A DNA stretch of 64,000 bases, taken from assembly GCA_014804695.1 (NCBI GenBank), contig JAAUZJ010000010.1, positions 56,120-120,119 of the forward strand, written 5' to 3'. Position 1 is the first letter of the stretch, and every line of letters starts with the position of its first letter. The notes beneath the pieces are model-generated. The model was not told the origin of the DNA. It worked only from the letters and a program-made list of their open reading frames with translations, and did no database searches. Source of the DNA: Lachnospiraceae bacterium. Lineage in GTDB: Bacteria; Bacillota; Clostridia; Lachnospirales; Lachnospiraceae. The translations under genes were made by a program, and so were the position numbers. This document shows positions 30,060-39,079 of the stretch, one piece after another.

Positions 30060-31127
30060 ATGGATGAGAACAAAAATGAGCATAAGAAGTTATTTGACAA
30101 AAACAGTCCGGTAATTTGGGTTATTATTGGGGGAATATCTGCTATTTTGGCAGGGGTGATCATCCTGTTTTTTGTAAAGATATTTACTGTTTCGCCCGCC
30201 AGCCGAGATAAAAATACGGATTTACAACAAAAAATTACCGATTATGCGAATGAACAGCAACAGAATGATATGGTTAACATGCCGCAGGCTATTACCGCAG
30301 ACTCATCCGATGTAACGACCGGAATAGAGGATGGGGGGACTGTCAGCGGGAACGAGGAAGTTGAAGAATCAGGTGAAGAAAAAGCCGTAACATCCGATAC
30401 AATAGATAAAGTGGCGGTTGTTGTGGATGTTGAGGATGAAACTGACGTTTCTTATACCAAGGAATATATTTTAAAAGAAATGACGCCTTATTTTGAGGCA
30501 AATAATTTGGAAGCAGTATGGGATTTGTCTCACTTAAAGCGTTATGTGAAACTCTCCGAGAGCCTTAAAGGCAGTGATACCTATTATTATCAGGGCGATA
30601 TTGACAGCGCAGGGCTGCCTGACGGAAAAGGGCTCGCAATTTATGAAGCCAATACCTATTATTATGGCGAATGGTCGCATGGCGTGCGTGAGGGTAACGG
30701 CAGATGGTGTCGTTTTTATATCAATGCATCGGATAAACTGACTCAGAATAAAAAGTATCAGGCACACAGCTATGCGGGCAATTGGAAAAATGATCTGCCA
30801 AACGGAAGCGGTGCCGAGCATTATGATGTGGATACCAGTAAGTTAGAGACAAATGAGAGAATCATTCAGAATGTTGTCGGCAATTTTACGGATGGTCTTT
30901 ATGACGACTACATGTATGCAAATACCGTCAATTATATAGGGGTTGTAGAAGAGTGGTACGGCACCGCAAAAAAGGGTGTATTTGAGTCATGGGAGGATAT
31001 AGGCCGCCGGGGGGAATATTATGCATGGCAGAATAAAGACGATAATAATGTCTATATGGCAATTTATAGGGCTGATAATAAAAACCAGGGCATACGCGAG
31101 ATGTTAGACTTAAGTACAGGGAAGTGA
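30060..31127 (+). CDS. Membrane-anchored MORN-repeat protein
   Basis: TM VIWVIIGGISAILAGVIILFFV; MORN-like YYYGEWSHGVREGNGRW and YAGNWKNDLPNGSGAEHY. Confidence 0.75.
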   Translation: MDENKNEHKKLFDKNSPVIWVIIGGISAILAGVIILFFVKIFTVSPASRDKNTDLQQKITDYANEQQQNDMVNMPQAITADSSDVTTGIEDGGTVSGNEEVEESGEEKAVTSDTIDKVAVVVDVEDETDVSYTKEYILKEMTPYFEANNLEAVWDLSHLKRYVKLSESLKGSDTYYYQGDIDSAGLPDGKGLAIYEANTYYYGEWSHGVREGNGRWCRFYINASDKLTQNKKYQAHSYAGNWKNDLPNGSGAEHYDVDTSKLETNERIIQNVVGNFTDGLYDDYMYANTVNYIGVVEEWYGTAKKGVFESWEDIGRRGEYYAWQNKDDNNVYMAIYRADNKNQGIREMLDLSTGK

Positions 31128-31195
31128 TAAGCCATACAAAGCTTGTGCCCGATGACTGCAACACCGAATGCTAAGGAAGGAGCATTGTCATAAAA

Positions 31196-31735
31196 ATGAA
31201 GTGGATGATCGCATCTGATATTCATGGTTCGGAATATTATTGTAAACAATTACTTAAAGCATATGAAAAAGAAGAGGCAGGCCGTTTACTCCTGCTTGGG
31301 GATATCTTATATCATGGCCCGAGAAATGACCTGCCAAAAGACTATAACCCCAAGCAGGTAATCGAGATGTTAAATAATCGTAAACAGGATATAGTATGCG
31401 TGCGTGGGAACTGCGATACGGAAGTGGATCAAATGGTGTTGGAATTCCCTATTTTGGCAGATTACTGCGTAATTACGGAGGGCGAGCGGCTGATTTATGC
31501 CACACATGGACATAATTACAACGAACAGAACCTGCCGCCGTTACATAATGGCGATATCCTGCTGCACGGTCATACCCACATCCCTAAATGTACCGAACAT
31601 GAAAACTATACCTATATGAATCCGGGCTCAGTATCTATCCCGAAGGAGGATAGCTGGCGTGGATATATTATTTATGAAAAAGAAACGTTTGTGTGGAAGG
31701 ATTTGGACGGACACGAAAAAATGCGCTATCGATAA
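31196..31735 (+). CDS. yfcE: Phosphodiesterase YfcE-like metallophosphoesterase
   Basis: SDIHGSEYYCKQLL, GDILYHGPRNDLP, VRGNCDTEVDQ, HGHTHIP. Confidence 0.93.
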   Translation: MKWMIASDIHGSEYYCKQLLKAYEKEEAGRLLLLGDILYHGPRNDLPKDYNPKQVIEMLNNRKQDIVCVRGNCDTEVDQMVLEFPILADYCVITEGERLIYATHGHNYNEQNLPPLHNGDILLHGHTHIPKCTEHENYTYMNPGSVSIPKEDSWRGYIIYEKETFVWKDLDGHEKMRYR

Positions 31736-31817
31736 TCATTTCTCTTTTCTATATGTTAAAATTCTGCTATACTTATCTATATAAATTACCAAATTTATAC
31801 ATAAGGAGAAAACCTAT

Positions 31818-32285
31818 ATGTCATATCAGGACAGTGCACAAAAAGCAGAAGAAAACAGAACCTCCGCATACACCCTGTTAATTGTAGGAATTATAGGCCT
31901 TGCAGCTGATATCCTTGTTTTTGCCGGAGTAATTCCGATATACCAAAACGCAGGTATTACCAGATATCTTGTCTGCGGGGTTATGGGCGCACTGTTTGTG
32001 CTTTTTATTATATTCGGAATTGTGTCTATGAAAAGCTTTAAGATATTGTCTGTTAAAGCTGAATCGGAGAGCAATCTGGTGCGTGAAATGACTAAGTGGT
32101 GCGAAGAAAACTTAAGTGCGAAGCTGATTGACGAAGGCTTATTTGAAACGGATGATATAGCCGAGGAACAGAAATATTTTAAACGTACGGATAAGATGAG
32201 AAATATTATTCAGGACAAATTTATGAACTTAGGGGAAGATTTTCTGGATCATTTCATTGATGATTATTATCAGAATCTGTTTTAG
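31818..32285 (+). CDS. Two-TM membrane protein of unknown function
   Basis: Two TM helices in N-terminal half and conserved-looking C-terminal cytosolic domain; RBS aaggag. Confidence 0.7.
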   Translation: MSYQDSAQKAEENRTSAYTLLIVGIIGLAADILVFAGVIPIYQNAGITRYLVCGVMGALFVLFIIFGIVSMKSFKILSVKAESESNLVREMTKWCEENLSAKLIDEGLFETDDIAEEQKYFKRTDKMRNIIQDKFMNLGEDFLDHFIDDYYQNLF

Positions 32286-32287
32286 TT

Positions 32288-32767
32288 ATGAAAATAACAA
32301 TTATTTCAGTGGGAAAAATTAAGGAAAAATATTACCGCGATGCAATAAAAGAGTATGAAAAAAGACTCAGCCGCTACTGCAAGTTAGAAATCATTGAAGT
32401 AGAGGATGAAAAAACTCCGGATAAAGCAAGCGATGCACTGGAAGACCAGATAAAAGCCAAAGAAGCAGAACGCATACTAAAGCATATAAAAGATGACGCT
32501 TATCTGATAACACTCGAAATCGCAGGTGAAATGCATAACTCAGAGGAACTTGCACAGAAGATTGAAAAGCTTGGAACACAAGGCGTAAGCCACATTCAAT
32601 TCGTAATCGGCGGCTCGTTAGGTTTACATAACAATGTTTGTAGTCGTGCGGACTTTCCTCTTAGCTTTTCTAAAATGACTTTTCCACATCAACTCATGCG
32701 TGTCATCTTGCTTGAGCAGATATACAGAAGCTATAGAATAATTAATGGCGAACCCTATCACAAGTAG
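32288..32767 (+). CDS. rlmH: 23S rRNA (pseudouridine1915-N3)-methyltransferase
   Basis: [55 protein letters not shown]. Confidence 0.97.
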   Translation: MKITIISVGKIKEKYYRDAIKEYEKRLSRYCKLEIIEVEDEKTPDKASDALEDQIKAKEAERILKHIKDDAYLITLEIAGEMHNSEELAQKIEKLGTQGVSHIQFVIGGSLGLHNNVCSRADFPLSFSKMTFPHQLMRVILLEQIYRSYRIINGEPYHK

Positions 32768-32783
32768 ATATAATAGAATGTGG

Positions 32784-33098
32784 GATTCGGGTGTCAAAAG
32801 GTACATTTTAAATTTTGTGGGGGCAAGCTGAACAAAAATTAATCTGTACCTATACCGTTGTGCGGAAATAAGAAATTCTAAACATTCCTATTTAGGTTGT
32901 GAGATCCGGACGCAATCGGGGCAAATTCGCCATCCATGGCTCAGTTGCCCCTTTTCGGAACATCGTGTTCCGAAATTGCTGAATATCGGAATAGGAATGT
33001 TAAGAAGTTCTAATTTCCTTCCAAAGGCATAGTTACAGATTAATTTTTGTACAGCTTGCCATATCAGTTTTAAAAATGTACCTTTTGCCACCCGAATC
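32784..33098. repeat. ~315-bp long imperfect palindrome (MITE-like non-coding element)
   Basis: GATTCGGGTGTCAAAAGGTACATTTT pairs with AAAAATGTACCTTTTGCCACCCGAATC; CAAGCTGAACAAAAATTAATCTGTACCTAT pairs with ATAGTTACAGATTAATTTTTGTACAGCTTG; nested GGGGCAA...TTGCCCC and TTCGGAACATCGTGTTCCGAA hairpins. Confidence 0.85.
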
Positions 33099-33200
33099 AA
33101 TGTAGGTATTGCAAATCTAATAGTTTGATACAGTAACGTATGACTTAGTATCGGAATAATAAAATATGGCTGATTGCAAGGTGCATTTTCCAATACCCAG

Positions 33201-33280
33201 AACTTAGGAAATATAAATAAAAAAGGGGCGACCTTCGCTCCCGCGACCCGAGCCCCTTTTTTATTTATATTGCCTAAGTT
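33201..33280. repeat. Long-stem hairpin / possible bidirectional terminator
   Basis: AACTTAGGAAATATAAATAAAAAAGGGGC ... GCCCCTTTTTTATTTATATTGCCTAAGTT, one mismatch in a 29-bp stem. Confidence 0.8.
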
Positions 33281-33335
33281 CGTCCCATTGAAACACCCCC
33301 CGCAATCACCAAAACCTTTATAGGAGACCACCACC

Positions 33336-34646
33336 ATGAGAATGTACGACCTTATTATGAAAAAACGAAGCGGAATCGAACTAACCAGCGACGAAATCGA
33401 CTTCATGATTTCCAACTACACCGCCGACCAAATCCCCGACTACCAAATGTCCGCAATGATGATGGCCATTTTTTTCCAGGGAATGAACGAACAAGAGACA
33501 GCGGCGCTTACAATGGCAATGGCACGCAGCGGTGATATGCTCGATCTGTCAGCTATTGACGGAATCAAAGTAGATAAGCACTCAACCGGCGGTGTCGGCG
33601 ATAAAACTTCGATTGCGCTTACGCCTATGGTGGCCGCCTGTGGAATTAAAATAGCCAAAATGAGCGGCAGAGGTTTAGGACATACGGGCGGAACTATAGA
33701 TAAACTTGAAAGTTTTAATGGCTTTTCCACAGGAATTACCTCAGAACATTTTATTTCACAGGTAAATAATATAGGAATTGCGATAATGGGGCAGACACTT
33801 GATATCGCACCTGCGGATAAGAAGCTGTATGCACTTAGGGATGTGACGGCAACTGTAGATAACATGTCCTTAATTGCAAGCTCAATTATGAGTAAGAAAC
33901 TCGCCTCCGGAGCTGACGCTATTGTGTTGGATGTAAAAACAGGCAGCGGTGCATTTATGAAAAAGGAAGAGGACGCATTTGCGCTTGCAAGGGAAATGAC
34001 CGCGCTTGGTAAACATGCCGGAAGAAATACAATTGCCATCGTATCTGACATGGATCAGCCGCTTGGCTTTGCAGTGGGCAACGCTTTAGAGGTAAAAGAA
34101 GCCATTGAAACCCTGCAGGGAAAAGGGCCTGATGATTTTACGCAGTTGTGTATGACCTTAGGCGCTCATATGATAGTGGCCGGAGGTAAAGCTAAGGATG
34201 AAGAAGAAGCTCGGGTTATGCTTAAAGGCGTTATAGAGGATGGAAGTGCGCTTAAGAAGCTGGCTGAATTTGTAGAGGCACAGGGCGGAGACGCGGCTGC
34301 GGTTTATGATACTTCGCTTTTACCTAAAGCCTCTATAATAGAAGAGATAATATCAAAAGAGGAAGGTTATGTAAACCAAATTATCTGCGATGAAATCGGA
34401 ATATGTTCGCTTATTCTTGGCGGAGGCAGGGAGACTAAAGAGAGTGAAATTGATCTGTCGGTAGGTCTTATCTTACATAAAAAGGTAGGAGACTACGTTA
34501 AATGCGGCGAATCGCTTGCCACCATCCATGCCAATGATAAAGATAAGTTAGAGACTGCAAAAGAGCGCTTTTTAAGTGCATATTCGATTGGAAAGGAGCC
34601 TGTTGCACCTTCAAAATTGATCAAAGGAACTATTTCCTGTTATTAA
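33336..34646 (+). CDS. pdp: Pyrimidine-nucleoside phosphorylase
   Basis: KHSTGGVGDKTSIALTPMVAACG, MSGRGLGHTGGTIDKLES signatures. Confidence 0.95.
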   Translation: MRMYDLIMKKRSGIELTSDEIDFMISNYTADQIPDYQMSAMMMAIFFQGMNEQETAALTMAMARSGDMLDLSAIDGIKVDKHSTGGVGDKTSIALTPMVAACGIKIAKMSGRGLGHTGGTIDKLESFNGFSTGITSEHFISQVNNIGIAIMGQTLDIAPADKKLYALRDVTATVDNMSLIASSIMSKKLASGADAIVLDVKTGSGAFMKKEEDAFALAREMTALGKHAGRNTIAIVSDMDQPLGFAVGNALEVKEAIETLQGKGPDDFTQLCMTLGAHMIVAGGKAKDEEEARVMLKGVIEDGSALKKLAEFVEAQGGDAAAVYDTSLLPKASIIEEIISKEEGYVNQIICDEIGICSLILGGGRETKESEIDLSVGLILHKKVGDYVKCGESLATIHANDKDKLETAKERFLSAYSIGKEPVAPSKLIKGTISCY

Positions 34647-34673
34647 TTTCACGTATTTGTCATATAGTTTAAT

Positions 34674-34961
34674 ATGAGAAAAAATGCGAGATTGTCTTTA
34701 TCCAGACAAAAGGAAATAATTGTAGAGTCTTTAAAGCTGCCTAAGGATTCCATGCTTGGCGCCTCCATAGTTTCCGTAACGGGAAATAAGGAGGCATTTA
34801 TCGAAAATTATAAGGGTATTTTGGAATACACCAGTGATTCTATTGTACTGCAGGGAAAAAACTGCAGGATCTGTTTTCAGGGCAAACAGCTTTCTATAGA
34901 TTATTATACCAATGAAGACATGAAAATAAGCGGCGTTATTGAGGCTGTCCGCTATCTTTAG
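34674..34961 (+). CDS. yqfC: YabP/YqfC family sporulation protein
   Basis: Size, KLPKDSMLGASIVSVTGNKEAFIENYKGILEYT pattern and position directly before yqfD. Confidence 0.85.
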   Translation: MRKNARLSLSRQKEIIVESLKLPKDSMLGASIVSVTGNKEAFIENYKGILEYTSDSIVLQGKNCRICFQGKQLSIDYYTNEDMKISGVIEAVRYL

Positions 34962-34991
34962 ATTTATAAAATTGGAAAGGCATGACAATTT

Positions 34992-36272
34992 ATGCTTCAT
35001 TGGATTCAATATGTTAAAGGATATGTTTCCATTAAGGTGTGGGGCTATTCGACGGAAAGATTTTTAAATTTATGCGGAAATCATGACATTCTGGTCTGGG
35101 ATATAGAGAATCATGGCGATCATTATACGATGAAAGTAAGTGTTAAAGGTTTTTTTGCACTTAAGACACTGCTTAAAAAAACCGGAACCAGGGCGTCTGT
35201 ATTAGAACGATATGGACTGCCTTTTTTTGTGTCCGGAATAAAAAAACGTAAAATCTTCGTCACAGGATTATTAGTCTGTCTGCTGTTTTGGATGCTTACA
35301 ACGCGATTTATCTGGGATATTAAGATCACAGGAAACTATTCGCTGACAGAAGACGTTCTTATGGACTACCTGAATGACCAAAACGTGCATACAGCGATGA
35401 AAAAATCGAATTTGCAGATTGAAGAATTGGAAAGAAATCTGCGGGAAGAATATGATATAATCACATGGGCATCATTAAAAGTGGATGGAACTACCTTGAT
35501 CATACAGATTCGTGAAAACGAAATGCCAGAATATGACACTGGTGTCGGAAATGAGCAGGACAGTGCATTTCCAGATGATGATATGCGTTCCGGCAAGGAT
35601 ATTGTAGCCACTAAGGACGGAACGATCGTCTATATGATCACAAGAAAGGGAGTTCCGCAGGCTGCGCTTGGAGACAGCGTTGAAAAAGGCCAGCTTCTTG
35701 TAAGCGGAGCTGTACCTGTATATAATGAAGATGCAACGATAAGAAGATACCAGTACTATGAAGCCGATGCGGATATTATGATTTCTTATGATAAATCAAT
35801 TAAGGTAGAGAAAGAAACCGCTTATGAGGATAAGGTTTATTCCGGAAATGAGAAAAAAATTCTGCTTCTTGGATTTAAAGACAGGGAATGGGATCTTTCA
35901 TTTGGAAAGGTTAAGTATGAGGAGTATGACATCTCAGGAGAAAAGAAACAGGTACAGCTATTAGACCACCTTTTTCTGCCTGCTTACTATGGAGTGAAGT
36001 ACGCCAAAGAGTACACGTTGGTGGAGAAAAAGCATACGGAAGATGAGATGCAGCAGATCATGGAGGCGGAGTGGAGTAAAATATTACAGACTTTAGAAGA
36101 AAAAGGGGTAGAAATAACGGAAAAAAATGGTAAAATAATAAAGAATGAGGATAAATGGGTATTGAATGTCAGGATGAATCTGGTTGAAGAGGCAGTTAAG
36201 AAAGTAAGCAGTACCACGCAGCAAATCCCCATTACGGAAAGTGAAGAGGAAACGGAAATATCGGATGAATGA
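34992..36272 (+). CDS. yqfD: Sporulation protein YqfD
   Basis: GYVSIKVWGYSTERFLNLC, single TM, POTRA-like FIWDIKITGNYSLTEDVL segment. Confidence 0.9.
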   Translation: MLHWIQYVKGYVSIKVWGYSTERFLNLCGNHDILVWDIENHGDHYTMKVSVKGFFALKTLLKKTGTRASVLERYGLPFFVSGIKKRKIFVTGLLVCLLFWMLTTRFIWDIKITGNYSLTEDVLMDYLNDQNVHTAMKKSNLQIEELERNLREEYDIITWASLKVDGTTLIIQIRENEMPEYDTGVGNEQDSAFPDDDMRSGKDIVATKDGTIVYMITRKGVPQAALGDSVEKGQLLVSGAVPVYNEDATIRRYQYYEADADIMISYDKSIKVEKETAYEDKVYSGNEKKILLLGFKDREWDLSFGKVKYEEYDISGEKKQVQLLDHLFLPAYYGVKYAKEYTLVEKKHTEDEMQQIMEAEWSKILQTLEEKGVEITEKNGKIIKNEDKWVLNVRMNLVEEAVKKVSSTTQQIPITESEEETEISDE

Positions 36273-37257
36273 ATTTACGATAAGAATGGATCTTCCAATG
36301 GAGCATATGAAAAATCTCTTTGGAGAATATGATGCTTATATTAAAAAGATTGAAAAAGATTTTCATGTGATTATAATTAATAGAGACGGCGCGGTAAAGA
36401 TAAGCGGCGATAAGGAAGATGTAGAGAAGGCGGCAAGAACCGTTGAGGAGCTTGTAACCTTATCAAAAAGAGGGAATGTTTTGCAGGAGCAGAATATTGA
36501 TTACGCAATAGAAATGGAAAAAGAGAGCAAGGGCGACGTCCTGCTTACAATAGACGGGGACTGTATATGCCATACTATTAACGGAAAACCGATAAAACCT
36601 AAAACATTAGGACAGAAACAATATGTGGACGCCATACGGAACAATATGATAGTGTTCGGAATAGGTCCCGCCGGAACAGGCAAGACCTATCTTGCAATGG
36701 CAATGGCGATCACTGCTTTTAAAAGTAACGAAGTAAGCAGGATCATACTCACAAGACCGGCGATAGAAGCGGGAGAGAAACTGGGGTTTTTACCGGGCGA
36801 TCTGCAAAGTAAGGTAGATCCTTATCTCAGACCATTGTACGACGCTCTTTATCAGATCATGGGTGCGGAGAGTTTTGCAAAGAATATGGAAAAGGGGCTT
36901 ATTGAGGTTGCGCCGCTTGCATATATGCGCGGACGAACTTTGGACAACGCCTATATTATTCTTGATGAAGCGCAGAATACAACACCGGCGCAGATGAAGA
37001 TGTTCCTTACAAGAATAGGATTTGGCTCTAAAGTTGTAATTACGGGCGATGCCTCACAGAAAGATCTTGCACCGGATGCTAAGTCGGGACTTGACGTTGC
37101 GATGAAGGTATTGTCTAAGATTGAAGATATAGCTTTTTGTAACCTTACAAGTAAAGACGTTGTAAGGCATCCGCTTGTACAAAAAATTGTCAAAGCATAT
37201 GAAACATATGAGACAAGGGAAAAAACTTACGATAAAAAACATAGAAACAGGCGCTGA
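36265..37257 (+). CDS. phoH: PhoH family ATPase
   Basis: GIGPAGTGKTYLAMAMA, LTRPAIEAGEKLGFLPGDL, IILDEAQNTTPAQMKMFLTRIGFGSKVVITGD. Confidence 0.96.
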   Translation: MNEFTIRMDLPMEHMKNLFGEYDAYIKKIEKDFHVIIINRDGAVKISGDKEDVEKAARTVEELVTLSKRGNVLQEQNIDYAIEMEKESKGDVLLTIDGDCICHTINGKPIKPKTLGQKQYVDAIRNNMIVFGIGPAGTGKTYLAMAMAITAFKSNEVSRIILTRPAIEAGEKLGFLPGDLQSKVDPYLRPLYDALYQIMGAESFAKNMEKGLIEVAPLAYMRGRTLDNAYIILDEAQNTTPAQMKMFLTRIGFGSKVVITGDASQKDLAPDAKSGLDVAMKVLSKIEDIAFCNLTSKDVVRHPLVQKIVKAYETYETREKTYDKKHRNRR

Positions 37258-37306
37258 GTGGGAATGGAAGAATAAGATTGAAAATAAAATTTTCAATCTT
37301 GAGTTT

Positions 37307-37346
37307 GTGTCTCAAATGAATGTGCAAGCGCATTCGCTTGAGACAC
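37307..37346 (+). promoter_or_regulatory. Strong hairpin in the leader of the HD-domain gene
   Basis: GTGTCTCAA-AT-GAATG...CATTCGC-TTGAGACAC ending ~13 nt before the start codon; preceded by AAGATTGAAAATAAAATTTTCAATCTT (37274-37300). Confidence 0.6.
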
Positions 37347-37359
37347 TAGGAGACAAATT

Positions 37360-38577
37360 ATGGAAGAAAATAACAATGTACAAACAACAAAACAGAAAAT
37401 GGTCCGGATGGCGCAGTTTATATTTTTATTTTGCATGTCCGGCGTGATCGCAGGGATCGGAAGCTCTTTTTACGATTGTAAAAGCGGTGAGATCATCCGT
37501 AATACGATAATGGTTTTTCTTGGCACAGGAGTGGTAATTTTTGCACTTGTGGCAAGTGAACTTTATGACCTCTATTTTTATAAAAATAAAGGCAGATATG
37601 GCAAATTCATTTTATTCTATTTGAGCGGACTTATACTGGCACTGTTATTTCCGCTTATTCCGGTTGGTGGCTGGCCGTTTTTGGTTATTTTCGTGCTTCT
37701 TAGCCTGTTTAGCAACAGTATCTGTGGTCTTATTGCGGGAAGCGTGTGCCTGATGTTGTCCATAATGCTTGAAAACGGCGGCGGCTATCAGGAATTTTTC
37801 TTATATTTTCTCAGCGGTTTAGTAGGAATTATGGTGTTTAGCAGACTTAATACGGAGTTTAAAGTCGGACTACCGATTTTTATTTCGCTTGTCTGTCTTG
37901 CGGTCTGCTTACTTGCGGGCACTGTCCTTAATGCAAACGGGAATGTTACGATATCGCATTTTACGGTAATTGGGATTAATATTATGATAAGCCTTATTCT
38001 TCTGCTTATTATTTTAAAGGTATTCAGCAATACCATGATCCATAAATACAGTGAAAAATACATGGAAATTAACGACCCTGAGTGTCCTCTGCTTGTGCAG
38101 CTAAAGGAACTGTCTAAGGACGAATATTATCATGCAGTGCATACCGCATATCTTGGAGATAAAATTGCCAAGAAACTGGGGCTTAATGAAAGGGCAATTA
38201 AGGCGTGCGGGTATTATCACAGGATCGGCATATTAAAAGGCGAAAATACCTGGGAAAATATAGACAAAATCTGTAAAGAGTACCGTATACCTCCGGATGC
38301 GCGAATGGCTCTTAAAGAGTACGTAGATCCTGAGCAGGATTCGCTTTCTAAGGAAGCGACGGTAGTGTTGTTTACCGATTGTATAGTCACCTCAATTACC
38401 AAACTTTTTAAGAAGGATCCCAAGGCGGAGTTAAATTATGAGAAGATTATTGATACCATATTCAATAACAAAATGGAATCCGGCGAGTTACTAAAAAGCG
38501 ATATATCAATTGCGCAGCTTCGCAAGATGAGAAAGATTTTCAGTGAGGAGAAATTATACTATGACTTTCTACGTTGA
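37360..38577 (+). CDS. Multi-TM HD-domain protein (PgpH/YqfF-like position, shortened, degenerate HD motif)
   Basis: Six or more TM helices then EYYHAVHTAYLGDKIAKKL...ACGYYHRIGIL; between phoH and ybeY like yqfF in Bacillus. Confidence 0.8.
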   Translation: MEENNNVQTTKQKMVRMAQFIFLFCMSGVIAGIGSSFYDCKSGEIIRNTIMVFLGTGVVIFALVASELYDLYFYKNKGRYGKFILFYLSGLILALLFPLIPVGGWPFLVIFVLLSLFSNSICGLIAGSVCLMLSIMLENGGGYQEFFLYFLSGLVGIMVFSRLNTEFKVGLPIFISLVCLAVCLLAGTVLNANGNVTISHFTVIGINIMISLILLLIILKVFSNTMIHKYSEKYMEINDPECPLLVQLKELSKDEYYHAVHTAYLGDKIAKKLGLNERAIKACGYYHRIGILKGENTWENIDKICKEYRIPPDARMALKEYVDPEQDSLSKEATVVLFTDCIVTSITKLFKKDPKAELNYEKIIDTIFNNKMESGELLKSDISIAQLRKMRKIFSEEKLYYDFLR

Positions 38578-39061
38578 AAATGAAACGGATAAGGAGTTTT
38601 CATTTTCAGTGCAGGAGATTTCTGAAAAGGTAGCAGACGAAGTACTGAAGATGGAAAACTGCCCTTATGGGACATGTATCAACCTCCTTTTGACAGATAA
38701 TGAAGGTATTCGTACTTATAACAGGGAGTATCGGGATATAGACAGGGAAACTGATGTTCTCTCTTTTCCAAATGTCGAGTATGAATGCGCCGGAGATTTT
38801 TCAGCAGCTGAGAAGGCCAGGGCACAGTGCTTTGACTTAGACAGTGGGGAATTAATTCTTGGCGATATAATTATCAGTGTAGAAAAGGTAGAAGAACAGG
38901 CGAAGGAGTACGGACATAGCAGCTTGCGTGAATTTGCGTTTCTGGTGGCACACAGTATGCTTCATTTGTGCGGATATGACCACATGAGCGAGGATGAAGC
39001 TGCTGTTATGGAAGAGAAACAGGAAATGGTTCTTAACGGACTTGGGATAGTCCGCAACTAG
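38561..39061 (+). CDS. ybeY: Endoribonuclease YbeY
   Basis: FLVAHSMLHLCGYDHMSEDEAAVMEEKQE (HxxxHxxGxDH). Confidence 0.96.
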   Translation: MTFYVENETDKEFSFSVQEISEKVADEVLKMENCPYGTCINLLLTDNEGIRTYNREYRDIDRETDVLSFPNVEYECAGDFSAAEKARAQCFDLDSGELILGDIIISVEKVEEQAKEYGHSSLREFAFLVAHSMLHLCGYDHMSEDEAAVMEEKQEMVLNGLGIVRN

Positions 39062-39079
39062 ACAAGAAAGGTACTATTT

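Noticed and set aside
32888-33415. 175-aa minus-strand ORF across the 33-kb palindrome (ends ...KGQLSHGWRICPDCVRISQPK)
   Set aside because: It spans the structured palindrome and the hairpin at 33201-33280 and overlaps the pdp start; no RBS or domain. Probably a spurious ORF typical of repeat elements.
33440-34051. 203-aa minus-strand ORF inside pdp
   Set aside because: Antisense shadow ORF of a well-conserved gene; low-complexity Ser/Ala/Ile composition.
37175-37447. 90-aa plus-strand ORF bridging phoH and the HD gene
   Set aside because: Out-of-frame overlap with both genes and runs through two hairpins; not coding.
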